Positions 17,376 through 25,518 are shown, numbered from the stretch's first letter. The stretch is 64,000 nucleotides of DNA from Geomesophilobacter sediminis (GCF_016458275.1 NZ_JAEMHM010000021.1:1-64000); one strand, 5' to 3'. The notes: generated by a model not told the origin, from the sequence alone. A program made the numbers and translations.

Positions 17376-18041
17376 ATGTGCGAACGATTCACCATTCAGA
17401 TATCGCCGGAGCTGCTTGCGGAGATTTTCAGCCTCATCGAGGTTCCGATTTGCCCGGCACGGTTCAACATTGCACCCTCCCAGCAGGTAGCTGTCATCCG
17501 AAAGACTGCCGGTGGCCAAAACCGCCTAGACTTCCTGACATGGGGGCTTATCCCCCCGTGGGCCAAGGAAAATTCCATTGGCAGCAAGATGATAAACGCC
17601 CGGTGTGAGACGGTAGCCGAAAAACCGGCGTTCAGGAACGCCATCCGGTACCGGCGCTGCCTCATCCCGGCCTCAGGGGTCTTCTAGTGGCGGCAGGAAT
17701 GGAAGGCAAAAAAGCCCCTGTATATCCGCCTGAAGGATGGCTCCCCGATGGTACTCGCCGGGCTCTGGGAGAGCTGGAAATCCCCCGGAAATGAAACCAT
17801 CGAGACCTGTACTCTGTTAACGACGCCCTCCAACAGTCTCGTGGCTCCTCTCCACGACCGTATGCCGGTGATTTTTCACCCAGAGGAGTTTGACCAGTGG
17901 CTCGACCGCGACATGAACGACCCTGAGCAACTGATGCGGTTCTACCAGCCATATCCGGCTGAGATGATGGAGATGTACCCGGTATCTCCACTCGTGAACT
18001 CGCCCAAATCGGAAGGCCACGAGCTCCTAGCGCCAATATAA
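17376..18041 (+). pseudogene. SRAP (YedK/HMCES) abasic-site protein with amber codon
   Basis: The frame would encode ~221 residues of the SOS-response-associated peptidase family, which crosslinks to abasic sites through Cys2. It starts MCERFTIQIS (canonical MCGRFT), followed by ARFNIAPSQQVAVI and TWGLIPPWAKE, then MINARCETVAEKPAFRNAI and RRCLIPASGVF. At the catalytic Glu of the family's GFYEW motif it has TAG (17685-17687) followed by Trp. The frame stays open afterwards (MVLAGLWESWKSPGNETIE... to 18041). A single GAG-to-TAG change would explain this, so it is probably a recent nonsense mutant. TTG/ATG alternatives upstream are unlikely because the Cys must be residue 2. Confidence 0.75.
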
Positions 18042-18073
18042 ATTCCGCCAGAAATTGGTTTGGAGGTGTAGGT

Positions 18074-18591
18074 TTGATTTCAAATGTTTTTATTGAAGAA
18101 GCGATTGCGTTTCATGAGGCTGCTCACGCTGTTGTAGCCCTTACAATACCGCTCGAAATAGTAAAAATTTCAATTGTTGCTGAAACTGATTCTGATGGTA
18201 GTTATGATGGTGGCTGTGAAGTGGACCTAGAAAGTTTTTTTTCAAAAACCTAAATAATGTTCGTGGCGCCACTATTAAACTTATAAAGTTTCACCTGGCC
18301 GGGAATATTGCCCTGCAAAAATATTTGAAGGGAAAAGGAGTGGATGACTGCTCAAAACTTCGAAATTCAGCCTGTTATGATGATGCACAGATTAAGCATT
18401 ATATGCAAACTATTGAAGACAATGGAGACCCCCCCGTTGATTTAGCTGCCGTTTCCATTGAAACCTTAGAAATGATTGACTCTCCCGTAATCTGGTCGGC
18501 AATTACTGGTCTTGCAGGGGTACTGATGCAGGCGAAGCAGCTTCAAGACGATGACCTCGCCCATGTCTTGTCCCAATACGCCTTTGCTTAG
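18074..18591 (+). pseudogene. Small HExxH zinc-peptidase-like protein split at a T8 tract
   Basis: From TTG 18074 (ggaggt eight to thirteen bases upstream) the frame reads ISNVFIEEAIAFHEAAHAVV, a zinc-protease HEAAH motif like that of peptidase M41-type small proteins. At the run of eight T (18235-18242) this frame reaches TAA. The -1 frame continues without break (KFFFKNLNNVRGATIKLIKF, then AGNIALQKYLKG) to 18591. The intact product would be about 172 residues. The split could be a sequencing error, decay, phase variation or -1 slippage. DNA is AT-rich relative to neighbours. Confidence 0.5.
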
Positions 18592-18925
18592 GATTGTTGA
18601 TGCTTCAGTCGGACACGTAGTTGGGATGGTAGGTCAGCGCAGTGTTTGCGACTTCAGACGGAATCCTAATATGGTCATTCTGGTCGGCGCATCCATGTGA
18701 GATGGCTGAAAAGAAAGTCCCAACCCGGCAGTGTGCCCCTTTATTCCGCCTGAACCCCCACTTGCTGGAAAGGGAAACATTACTGCAGCATTACCCAACA
18801 AGGCCGAACACCACCGAACAAATCTGAACAAATCCGGACTAACGGAACAGCGAGGCTCAGAATACGTTCTATGAATTTGACTGCTTATGCACATTTGGGG
18901 GCCGACTCGTTGGCGTGAACACGCA

Positions 18926-18948
18926 TTCGAATCCCGTTTCCCGCTCCA
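18926..18948 (+). repeat. tRNA-Gly 3'-end fragment, candidate attachment site
   Basis: ttcgaatcccgtttcccgctcca matches the T-loop, 3' T-stem, acceptor strand and CCA of a bacterial tRNA-Gly. The 5' part of a tRNA is absent, and the base just upstream no longer pairs with the T-stem. It is followed by a strong terminator. This is the expected look of the att site left when an island integrates into the tRNA 3' end. The island would lie to the left (lower coordinates). Confidence 0.45.
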
Positions 18949-18962
18949 AAAGAAACATTGAA

Positions 18963-18995
18963 GGGCCAGGTTCTCACGAACTTGGCCCTTTTTGG
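18963..18995 (+). terminator. Rho-independent terminator after the tRNA-Gly fragment
   Basis: gggccaggttc - tcac - gaacttggccc followed by ttttt: an 11-bp stem with one or two mismatches and a T tract. It probably belonged to the original tRNA-Gly gene. Confidence 0.7.
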
Positions 18996-19202
18996 CGACC
19001 GACCTCGGGTCAGGCTTGCAATGTTGCAATCTCCGGGGCGGGGGGGGCCGGTTGAATTATTCGGTTCGCTGCTGACTCCTTGTCCTTGGCTTTGCCGCTC
19101 TTTGGGAAGACCTGCCAGAGTGGTTCGAATGGCCCGGGCTCTCACAAAAGATCTCCACTTCAGGCCGACCCTGTTCACCCTGAACACCCTTGTTAAAACG
19201 AC

Positions 19203-19236
19203 AAAAGGACCTACCGGTCCAGGGTAGGTCCTTTTT
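19203..19236. terminator. Bidirectional-type terminator, aaaaggacctacc family
   Basis: aaaaggacctacc - ggtccag - ggtaggtccttttt. The stem is flanked by A and T tracts, so it could act in both directions. It is a variant of the aaggacctgccgg terminator found at 23152, 34138, 37044 and 39084. Confidence 0.7.
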
Positions 19237-19249
19237 CTTTGCTCGGTTG

Positions 19250-19320
19250 CTATGCCCGGCACCTTTGCGTCAGGGGGATTCGGTGACCTCGGACTGGGCG
19301 ATCGGCTTCTTGATGCGGAA
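19250..19320 (-). pseudogene. DUF1508 (YegP-like) remnant with two internal deletions
   Basis: Compared with the intact gene at 23220-23396, this copy keeps 'cggcacctttgcgtcagggg' through 'gtgacctcgg'. It then jumps to 'actgggcgatcggct' and again to 'tcttgatgcggaa'. The first deletion falls between two copies of cctcgg, the second between copies of gct, as expected for slippage deletions. Only about 20 codons remain. Confidence 0.6.
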
Positions 19321-19532
19321 ACAAAAGCATTAACCACGGAGGGGCACAGAGGACACGGAGGATGGGAGCTCTCACACGGATCAACACGGAAACGAACGGA
19401 TAACACCGCGTCGTGCTCAGGGGTAAAACACGGGCTGTCGTGTTATCCGTTTTCTTTGGCCGGTATCCGATCGCGACCGTCGTGGATGCCGTGCCGTTCC
19501 TCCTTTTCGAGAAATTAATATGAGTCCCCGGA

Positions 19533-20039
19533 CTAATGCCTTGCGCCATCCGCCGAATCGTTTTCGACCACGGCCGCCTCCTGCGCCAACCCTTTTTTGC
19601 CCGCCACATGCAACATCAGGTCGGCCATGGAAAGGCTCTGCTGGCAGAGCGCGCTCTTGACGAACCCGTCGATCTCCGCCGCCAGCTGCTCATCGGAGAT
19701 CTCGTGGGTCCCGCTGACGAACTCCAGGTCCGGGAATTGGCTCTGCAAAACGCTCCGGTACTTGTTTTTGAACGGACAATTCCGCTCCAGGCAATAGGAG
19801 AAGTGGATCGCTTCCACTCCGCTCACGGCCAGGGGCCTGACCCGCTGCACGATTTTTTCCGGCGCCCGGAGGGTAGGGCAGCCCGAGCAGCTGATGATGC
19901 CGGCCACCTGGACCCCCCCGCGCTCCGCATACCGCGCGAACTTCCCCTGGGCCGCGTAGCTGTCCTGAAGACACCCTCCACAACTGCAAGCCAGGTCGTT
20001 GGTCATGTTGGCACAGGTGATGATCCCGATTTTTACCAT
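19533..20039 (-). CDS. CGGC-domain protein
   Basis: A 168-residue cytoplasmic protein starting MVKIGIITCANMTNDLACSC. It has the Cys-rich CSCGGC motif at residues 18-23, then IISCSGCPTLRAPEKIV and HFSYCLERNCPFKNKY, the metal-binding cysteine pattern of the CGGC family (PF08821-type). It may bind a metal or iron-sulfur centre; the reaction is unknown. It is the last gene of the marR-fabF-FeS operon, 19 bp after the FeS gene, with aaaggag as ribosome site. Confidence 0.75.
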   Translation of the reverse strand: MVKIGIITCANMTNDLACSCGGCLQDSYAAQGKFARYAERGGVQVAGIISCSGCPTLRAPEKIVQRVRPLAVSGVEAIHFSYCLERNCPFKNKYRSVLQSQFPDLEFVSGTHEISDEQLAAEIDGFVKSALCQQSLSMADLMLHVAGKKGLAQEAAVVENDSADGARH

Positions 20040-20058
20040 GTACTTTTCTCCTTTGGTT

Positions 20059-20907
20059 TTAGTGTGCTGCGCGGTGCGTTGACGGGTTACGGTACTCGCA
20101 CGGTACGCCGACCTGGCAAAGGGCACAGCCGGCGGGCCCTTCCACGCCGCGCTCCTTGGCAAGCAGGACCGATTCCGGACCGTAGCCGAACCTCATGCAC
20201 CGGTTCTTGTCGTGCCCCTGGGGGCTGATGGCCTGGACCGGACAGCGTCTGATGCACGCGCCGCAGCCGCCGGTGGTGAAATGAAGGCAGTCCGCCCGAT
20301 GGTGTGCCGCGGCCCGCCGGTCCGGCTCAAGAACCGCATCGATGACGACCGAGTTGAGCACCACGGCCATCCCCTTGCCGCTGATAAAGGCGTTGTTCAG
20401 GCCGAAGCTCCCCAGGCCGGCGGCGTATCCGATATGTCGTTCGGACCAGGGCGAGGTTTTGCCGTCCGGTGCGTCCATGATGGAAAACCACCCGGCGTCC
20501 GCCGGAGCCACGCCCCGTACCCCGCATCGTTGCAACTCCTGGAGCAATACCGCCCGCACCTGCTTTTGCAGCAGCTTCGAGGCGACGTGGTAGGCCTTGG
20601 TCCATTCCACCGAAGGGTGCTCCGTGCACGCCCGGTTGCAGTCCCTGAGCCCCCGGCTCCACGGCATCACCCAGCTGACCACGGTGCCGCCGTGCCAACT
20701 CCCGTCGCCGTGGCCGGCCTCGTACGCCTCTTGCGGCGTCTTGTGCCACGGCCCGATGATCCGTTTGAACTCGGTGAAGATCGGATCGTCCCCTGCGGCG
20801 AACTGCACCAGCGGTGCGTCATAGTAACGCCCCTGCAGGGAGTCCGACCAGTTATGCTCGCTGGCGACGATTGCCTGGGTGACCGTTTCCCGTATCAGCT
20901 CTTTCAT
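20059..20907 (-). CDS. 4Fe-4S protein related to epoxyqueuosine-reductase-like enzymes
   Basis: A 282-residue cytoplasmic protein. The middle (SERHIGYAAGLGSFGLNNAF) matches the substrate/cofactor region of QueG-like proteins. A ferredoxin-type centre reads GGCGACIRRCPVQAIS (CxxCxxxCP) with a preceding DCLHF Cys. A second set, CALCQVGVPC, lies near the C-terminus. It is shorter than QueG (~350-380 aa) and lacks the C-terminal HEAT-like part, so queuosine synthesis is not implied. It starts two bases after the fabF stop, so they are translationally coupled. Confidence 0.7.
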   Translation of the reverse strand: MKELIRETVTQAIVASEHNWSDSLQGRYYDAPLVQFAAGDDPIFTEFKRIIGPWHKTPQEAYEAGHGDGSWHGGTVVSWVMPWSRGLRDCNRACTEHPSVEWTKAYHVASKLLQKQVRAVLLQELQRCGVRGVAPADAGWFSIMDAPDGKTSPWSERHIGYAAGLGSFGLNNAFISGKGMAVVLNSVVIDAVLEPDRRAAAHHRADCLHFTTGGCGACIRRCPVQAISPQGHDKNRCMRFGYGPESVLLAKERGVEGPAGCALCQVGVPCEYRNPSTHRAAH

Positions 20908-20909
20908 GG

Positions 20910-22190
20910 CTACCTCTCCTCGCACGTGGCAAAAACGGCACTGGCGCAGTGACCCCCGAAACCGAAGGCGTTGTTCATGGCGACCGCCACCGGCCTGGAC
21001 CGGGCGGTTTCCAGGGTGAGGTCGATGCCGTCCGGAAGCCCGGGATCGGGGACCTTGGTGTTGATCGTGGAGGGGATCACCTGTTCCCCGATGGACTTCA
21101 CGCAACTGATGGCCGCCAGGGCCCCGGCCGCCCCGAGCAGATGGCCGGTCGCCGATTTGACCGCACTGACCGCGAAGTTGCCAAAATGGGGCGCGAACAG
21201 CCTCTCGATGGCCTTGATTTCGCTGAGATCGCCCAGCGGGGTCGAGGTGGCATGGACGCTGACATGGTTCACCGCCCCGGCCGGGATGCCGGCGTCTTCC
21301 AGCGCCTCCCGCATGGCGCGCCAGGCACCGTCCCCTTCCGGATGGGTGGCCGTCATGTGGTAGGCGTCCGCACTGGTACCCACCCCGCACAACTCGGCGT
21401 AGATCCGCGCCCCGCGTCGTACCGCATGCCCGTATTCTTCCAGCACCAAGGCGCCGGCCCCTTCGCCGATGACGAACCCGTCGCGGTCGGCATCGAAGGG
21501 GCGTGAGGCATGGAGCGGATCGTCGTTGCGCTCGGAAAGCGCCTTCATTGCCGAGAAGCCGCCGACGCCGGATTCCGTGATGGCGGCCTCGGCACCCCCG
21601 GCGATCACCAGATCCGCCTTGCCCAGCCGGATGTGCAGCAGCGCCTCCGCCAGGGCGTTGGTCGATGAGGCGCACGCCGATACCACGGAAAAATTCACCC
21701 CCTGCAGACCGTACCGGATGGAGATCAGGCCCGAAGCGATGTTGGCGATGATGCGCGGCACGAAAAACGGCGAGAAGCGGGGTCTGCCCCGGCGCTCCCC
21801 ATAGTCGAGCAGCTGCTCGTCGAGGGTGGCCAAGCCCCCCATGCCCGAGGCCCAAACCACCCCGGCCCGGGTGGGATCGAATCCCCCCCGGTGCAGTCCG
21901 GCATCCTGGAACGCCTCCCCCGCGGCGACCATGCTGAACTGGCTGAAAAGGTCCAGCTTCTTGGCCTCCTTGGCCTCAAAATGATCCCGGGGATCGAATC
22001 CCTTGACCTCGCAGGCGAACCTGGTCCGGAACCCGCCGGCATCGAACCGGGTGATCGGTCCGGCACCGCTTTTCCCGGCAACCAAGCCGGCCCAGGTTTC
22101 CGCCACCGTGTTCCCCACCGGGGTGATGGCCCCCAGCCCCGTTACGACCGCTCGCTTCAATTCCACGCTTTTTCCCGCGTATCTTTGCAT
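20910..22190 (-). CDS. fabF: 3-oxoacyl-ACP synthase II (FabF-type)
   Basis: A 426-residue condensing enzyme (KAS II) that elongates acyl-ACP with malonyl-ACP. The N-terminus reads KRAVVTGLGAITPVGNTVAE. The active-site Cys lies in VSACASSTNALAEAL, with the two catalytic His residues in HATSTPLGD and SATGHLLGAAGA. The C-terminal NNAFGFGGHCAS glycine-rich end is intact. The ribosome site is gggaga before the ATG. Since it sits under a MarR operator, next to FeS and CGGC genes and without acpP or fabG, it is likely an accessory, condition-specific paralogue, not the housekeeping enzyme. Confidence 0.88.
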   Translation of the reverse strand: MQRYAGKSVELKRAVVTGLGAITPVGNTVAETWAGLVAGKSGAGPITRFDAGGFRTRFACEVKGFDPRDHFEAKEAKKLDLFSQFSMVAAGEAFQDAGLHRGGFDPTRAGVVWASGMGGLATLDEQLLDYGERRGRPRFSPFFVPRIIANIASGLISIRYGLQGVNFSVVSACASSTNALAEALLHIRLGKADLVIAGGAEAAITESGVGGFSAMKALSERNDDPLHASRPFDADRDGFVIGEGAGALVLEEYGHAVRRGARIYAELCGVGTSADAYHMTATHPEGDGAWRAMREALEDAGIPAGAVNHVSVHATSTPLGDLSEIKAIERLFAPHFGNFAVSAVKSATGHLLGAAGALAAISCVKSIGEQVIPSTINTKVPDPGLPDGIDLTLETARSRPVAVAMNNAFGFGGHCASAVFATCEER

Positions 22191-22211
22191 GTTGTCTCCC
22201 GAAAATTGAAG

Positions 22212-22225
22212 GTTGTATATGCAAC
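22212..22225 (-). promoter_or_regulatory. MarR operator copy upstream of fabF
   Basis: gttgtatatgcaac is the exact reverse complement of the operator-like box beside marR at 22688-22701. It lies 21-34 bp before the fabF ATG, between marR and fabF, allowing separate control of fabF. Confidence 0.6.
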
Positions 22226-22249
22226 CTTGCCGTTAAAAAAATATCCGCT

Positions 22250-22687
22250 TCACCTCTTGAGGCGATCGGCAATCTCCTTAAGCGAAGCGGCGCCTGCCTC
22301 GCCCAAAAGCGCAAACGCCTTTCGTTGGGCGTCCTGCCACTGTTCATGGCAGTCGACCATCAACTGCTTGCCCGGTTCGGTGACGCGAACCGTCAGTCGG
22401 GGGCCGTTCCCATCGATGGCGACCCAGCCGCTTTTTTCCATCCGGTCCAGGGAGCGGCTGACCGTGGATTTTTCCATCTGCAGGCGGGTACCGATCTCGT
22501 TCGGGCTGGCGTCGCCGTAGGCCAGCAGGAAAACCAGGATATTGGCCTGGTTGATCTTGATGCCGTGAGACTGCAGCGCGCGGTCGTACAGGTTGGTGAT
22601 GACCCGGTTTAAGCGCCGGACCCGGCCCGCCAGGCACTGAGCGGCGACGATCTCGGCGCATTGTTCGGCCGTCTTGGGAGTCTCCAT
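22250..22687 (-). CDS. MarR-family transcriptional regulator
   Basis: A 145-residue winged-helix repressor. The DNA-binding part reads ILVFLLAYGDASPNEIGTRL then MEKSTVSRSLDRMEKSGWVA and the wing DGNGPRLTVRVTEPG. Flanking helices give the dimer. The ATG at 22687 is directly preceded by the operator-like box and a promoter whose -10 ends six bases before the ATG, so the message is probably leaderless. It heads the operon with fabF (59-bp gap), FeS and CGGC genes and likely represses itself and fabF. The effector is unknown, perhaps a phenolic or lipid-derived compound. Confidence 0.85.
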   Translation of the reverse strand: METPKTAEQCAEIVAAQCLAGRVRRLNRVITNLYDRALQSHGIKINQANILVFLLAYGDASPNEIGTRLQMEKSTVSRSLDRMEKSGWVAIDGNGPRLTVRVTEPGKQLMVDCHEQWQDAQRKAFALLGEAGAASLKEIADRLKR

Positions 22688-22723
22688 GTTGCATATACAA
22701 CACGAGCCGGTCCCGGCTGTCAA
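22688..22723 (-). promoter_or_regulatory. Leaderless marR promoter with overlapping operator
   Basis: On the minus strand TTGACA (22718-22723), an 18-bp spacer, then TGTATA (22694-22699) and six bases to the ATG. The box gttgcatatacaac (22688-22701) covers the -10 and abuts the start codon. It matches the fabF-proximal box, supporting autoregulation. Confidence 0.6.
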
Positions 22724-22734
22724 GAAATTTCCCA

Positions 22735-23150
22735 ACCTCGAAACGAAAAGCATCAACCACGGAGGACACCGGGGACCCGGAGGAATCTTCAACGGGGATG
22801 GGCAGGATGGGGAGCTCTCACACGGATCATCACGGAAAAGAACGGATAACACCGCGTCTTGGTCAGGGTAACTGTGACGAGGCGGCCTTATCCGTTTTCT
22901 TTTGCCGGTATCCGTGTGAGAGGTTCGGGTGAGGTCGCGACCGTCGTGGATGCCTCTTGAGACGGAAAGAAGAAGCATTAACCACGGAGGGGCACATAGA
23001 GCCCGGAGGAAAATCTTTAACAGGGGAACCGACCTCGGGTCAGGCATGCAATGTTGCAATCTCTGGCGGCGGGTGCCGGGTGGAATTATCGGTTCGCTGC
23101 TGACTCCCTGGCCTTGCCTCCGATTTGAAGAACCTGCCACCTGAACAAAA
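22735..23150. repeat. Interspersed repeats between marR and the DUF1508 gene
   Basis: No gene is supported. It holds 'aaccacggaggacacc', an 'acggataacaccg...ttatccgttttctttt' hairpin element (about 22842-22905), a second 'aaccacggaggggcac' block, and 23030-23110, the copy of 18998-19090. Confidence 0.7.
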
Positions 23151-23151
23151 C

Positions 23152-23188
23152 AAAAAGGACCTGCCGGTATCTCGGCAGGTCCTTTTGT
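23152..23188. terminator. Terminator of the aaggacctgccgg family
   Basis: aaaaaggacctgccg - gtatct - cggcaggtccttttg. A perfect 13-bp stem with flanking A and T tracts; it terminates the DUF1508 gene from the right and could also act rightward. Confidence 0.8.
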
Positions 23189-23219
23189 TTGCTCGGTTGC
23201 TATCCCCGGCACCTTTGCG

Positions 23220-23396
23220 TCAGGGGGATTCGGTGACCTCGGCCAGGGCGGCGGAGCGCTTGATCAGGTTGACGGTGTCGCGAACTCCCTCCTTCCGGGC
23301 GTATCCCTCGGACTGGGCGATCGGCTCGCCGTTGGCGCTCTTGATGCGGAAATAGTACTGGTCGTCTTTCCCCTGGAAGATCTCGAACTTCACCAT
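23220..23396 (-). CDS. DUF1508 (YegP-like) protein
   Basis: A 58-residue protein with the complete single DUF1508 motif: VKFEIFQGKDDQYYFRIKSA, then NGEPIAQSEGYARKEGVRDT and a closing helix. The family forms a small beta-beta-beta-alpha fold of unknown function. The ATG at 23396 follows ggtcgagga. It ends 31 bp before a strong terminator. Two broken copies of the same gene lie in this window, at 19250 and 37096. Confidence 0.8.
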   Translation of the reverse strand: MVKFEIFQGKDDQYYFRIKSANGEPIAQSEGYARKEGVRDTVNLIKRSAALAEVTESP

Positions 23397-23439
23397 TCCT
23401 CGACCTCCTCGGCCCACCTTGCGGGCCTCTTTTTGTTAA

Positions 23440-24105
23440 TCAGATCCCCATCAGGCTTACCACGTGGGACCACGGGCTCTTGCCGTTGGCGAGCACGGCC
23501 CGGACCCGGAACCAGTACTGCCTCCCCGGGGTGAGCCCCTGAAACTCCATCCGCGAGGCCTTGGTGAAGATGCCGAGAAATTTCCAGCTCGACTCATCCT
23601 TCGGATCCTCGGTGCACCATACTTCGTAACTCTTGGCCCCCTTTACCGCGGCGCACTTGCCGACCATTTCGTGGCCCACACCATACTTCACGGCAAAGTT
23701 CATCGGGCCGTTGGCGAGGGCGGCACGGGCCTGGGATGCGGTACTGGGGGAACTCTTCTTGATCCAGTCCAGCCCCGCCTTGATCAGCAGGGTGGAGTCC
23801 TTGCGTGCCGCCACCGCCAGGACGTCCAGGACGTCACCGAAAATCCCGGTGAACTCCTGGCGCCGGGCGTCGGTCTCGGCCAACTTTACCGGGTCCCCGC
23901 CCAAGGAGGCGTTATGGCTCTCCTTGAGGTTTTGGAAGGCTCCCTTCAGGGCCTCGGGACTTCCCAAAAAACAGTTCCAGGAGAACCCGATCACCCCGGT
24001 TTCGGTGAGGGCGGCGACGGGAGGGCCCGACCTCACGATGAACTCCGCGTGATTCAGCTTCAGGTATGCGTTGATCAGCCTTCGGTCCATCAGCCTTCGG
24101 TCCAT
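23440..24105 (-). CDS. Fibronectin type III domain protein, ~221 aa
   Basis: The C-terminal ~75 residues form an FN3 domain: KSYEVWCTEDPKDESSWKFL, EFQGLTPGRQYWFRVRAVLA, then NGKSPWSHVVSLMGI. The N-terminal ~145 residues are helical with no signal peptide. Residues 1-10 are a duplicated MDRRL block encoded by two 15-bp tandem copies (24076-24105), so two ATGs are possible. The first has ggagg five bases upstream and was chosen. Proteins of this layout are known in Geobacter as conserved hypotheticals. Role unknown. Confidence 0.65.
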   Translation of the reverse strand: MDRRLMDRRLINAYLKLNHAEFIVRSGPPVAALTETGVIGFSWNCFLGSPEALKGAFQNLKESHNASLGGDPVKLAETDARRQEFTGIFGDVLDVLAVAARKDSTLLIKAGLDWIKKSSPSTASQARAALANGPMNFAVKYGVGHEMVGKCAAVKGAKSYEVWCTEDPKDESSWKFLGIFTKASRMEFQGLTPGRQYWFRVRAVLANGKSPWSHVVSLMGI

Positions 24106-24255
24106 CAGGTCCTCCTTTTCTGGCCTAGATTGGTGTGCTCTAATGTATGAACGGTAGCAGGATAAAACCGGATGGCAAACGGATTATCGGAAAAAAAAGA
24201 GGAGGATCTCTCATGAGCTGGAGCGCCTGTTGTGATTTCAGTAGGTTGCCAAAAA
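24106..24255. other. Upstream region of the FN3 gene
   Basis: No gene seen; it contains the FN3 ribosome site and presumably its promoter. Confidence 0.3.
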
Positions 24256-24560
24256 AATCCGATGGATTTTTTTGAAATCCGACGGATTTTTGAAAAATCC
24301 GACGGATTTGAGGAGAAATCCGTCAGATTCGGAGCGGAATCTGTTCAATTTGAGGGCAAATCCGTCGTTTTTTACCGGTTTTGACTGCAGATTTAATTAG
24401 AAATGAGCGATGCGCGGGTGAAATTCGATCGTTTTTAGAAAAAATCCGACGGATTTGGAACGAAATCGATCGGATTCGGATCGAAATCCGTCGGATTGGA
24501 ATCGAAATCCATCGGATTGGATTCGAAATCCATCGGATTGGGAAGGAGATCTGACGGATT
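24256..24560. repeat. Array of palindromic AATCCGNCGGATT boxes
   Basis: About a dozen copies of an imperfect palindrome (aatccgacggatt, aatccgatggatt, aatccgtcggatt, aatccatcggatt and decayed forms) occur in two groups, 24256-24380 and 24440-24560. The second group is spaced ~21 bp with linkers such as ggaatcga and ggattcga. Each half-site is aatccg/cggatt. The array ends at a dispersed repeat near 24603. It is neither CRISPR-like (no unique spacers) nor clearly coding. Confidence 0.7.
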
Positions 24561-24599
24561 GCCCGTCGAGTTGGCCGGACCGGTGCGAATCTGTGGAAA

Positions 24600-25330
24600 G
24601 CCGGCCGCAGATGAACGCCGATCTAAAAGCTTTGACCACGGAGGACTCAGATGACACGGAGGAAAAGCAGGTAACAGGGATGGGCCGGATGAACGGGGTT
24701 GACTGCAAAGCTGGCCGCAGATGAACGCTGATGAACGCCGATGTTAGAAGCTTTAACCACGGAGGACACGGAGGGACACAGAGGAAAACCCATTTAACAG
24801 GGATAGGGAGGATGAACGGGATGTTTCCTGGATCAACGGCGTAGAGATGTTAAAGGCCAGAAACACCAGAATCGGGGAACTGCAAATTTGGCCGCAGATG
24901 AACGCCGATGCACGCTGATGTAAAAGCTTGACCACGGAGGACACGGAGGGACACGGAGGAGAACCATTTAACAGGGATAGGGAGGATGAACGGGATGTTT
25001 TATGGATCAACGGCGTTGAGACGTTAAGGGCCAGAAACGTTAGAACCGGGGAACTGCAAATTTAACCGCAGATGAACGCCGATGCACGCTGATGTAAAAG
25101 CTTTGACCACGGAGGACACGGAGGGACACGGAGGAGAACCATTTAACAGGGATGGACAGGATGAACAGGATACCTCCACCATGAATGGTTAGCTTAAAAA
25201 CGGTAAGGCGCGGAGACGCTTGGAGCGTTGGTGAACTGCAAAGCTGGCCGCAGATGAATGCTGATGCACGCTGATGAGCTTTGACCACGGAGGGCACAGG
25301 GGACACAGAGGAAAGCGACATCCTTTTCAT
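24600..25330. repeat. Tandem array of a ~180-bp repeat unit
   Basis: Units begin near 24713, 24890, 25065 and 25245. Each contains gccgcagatgaacgccgat(g), 'gaccacggaggacacggagg', 'aacagggataggaggatgaa' and a tail 'gagatgttaaaggccagaaac..gaactgcaaa'. The order is the same in each, so it is a true tandem duplication of a compound repeat. No gene is supported. Confidence 0.8.
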
Positions 25331-25518
25331 CTTCTATATCCCTGTTGCTGGTTGATGCCTCGGGCCGGGTTATGGCGCAGCATGCTGCGCCCGTACGAAG
25401 GTTGGCTATGACGTTGGTTTTCGCGCTCAGGGAATCGACGGGATGCTAAAGGGGGCTGGCACCTGTAGTGCCAGCCCCCTTCGGTTTAGACCGCTGTAAC
25501 CCCAGCCGTTGACGTTGT
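25331..25518. terminator. Gene-free region with a strong hairpin near 25450
   Basis: gggggctggcac - ctgtag - tgccagcccccttcggttt (about 25452-25488) is an almost perfect 12-bp stem followed by a weak T tract. It is the probable terminator for mazEF reading leftward or for a message from the left. Confidence 0.5.

Larger units (their letters stand above)
18996..19532. repeat. Duplicated intergenic block with DUF1508 remnant and repeats
   Basis: 18998-19090 (cgacctcgggtcaggcttgc...) is an imperfect copy of 23030-23110. A terminator lies at 19203-19236. 19250-19320 is an internally deleted copy of the end of the DUF1508 gene at 23220. From 19325 come 'aaccacggagg..cacagagg', 'tctcacacggat' and 'acggataacaccg...gttatccgttttcttt' repeats. 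No intact gene is supported. Confidence 0.65.

Noticed and set aside
11763-18041. Amber recoding (pyrrolysine-type) in the transposase and SRAP genes
   Set aside because: Two TAG lesions only, no pyl genes in the window; simple nonsense mutation is the plainer explanation.
20949-21506. Long + strand ORFs antisense to fabF
   Set aside because: Gly/Arg/Pro-rich composition typical of the antisense frame of GC-rich genes; fabF on the minus strand has all catalytic residues.
24256-24560. CRISPR array
   Set aside because: Boxes are palindromic, 13-bp, with variable short linkers and no unique spacers; no cas genes.
24455-24724. ORF encoding RNPSDWN-type repeats
   Set aside because: The repeat comes from the palindromic array in a frame without ribosome site; it ends in a common repeat.
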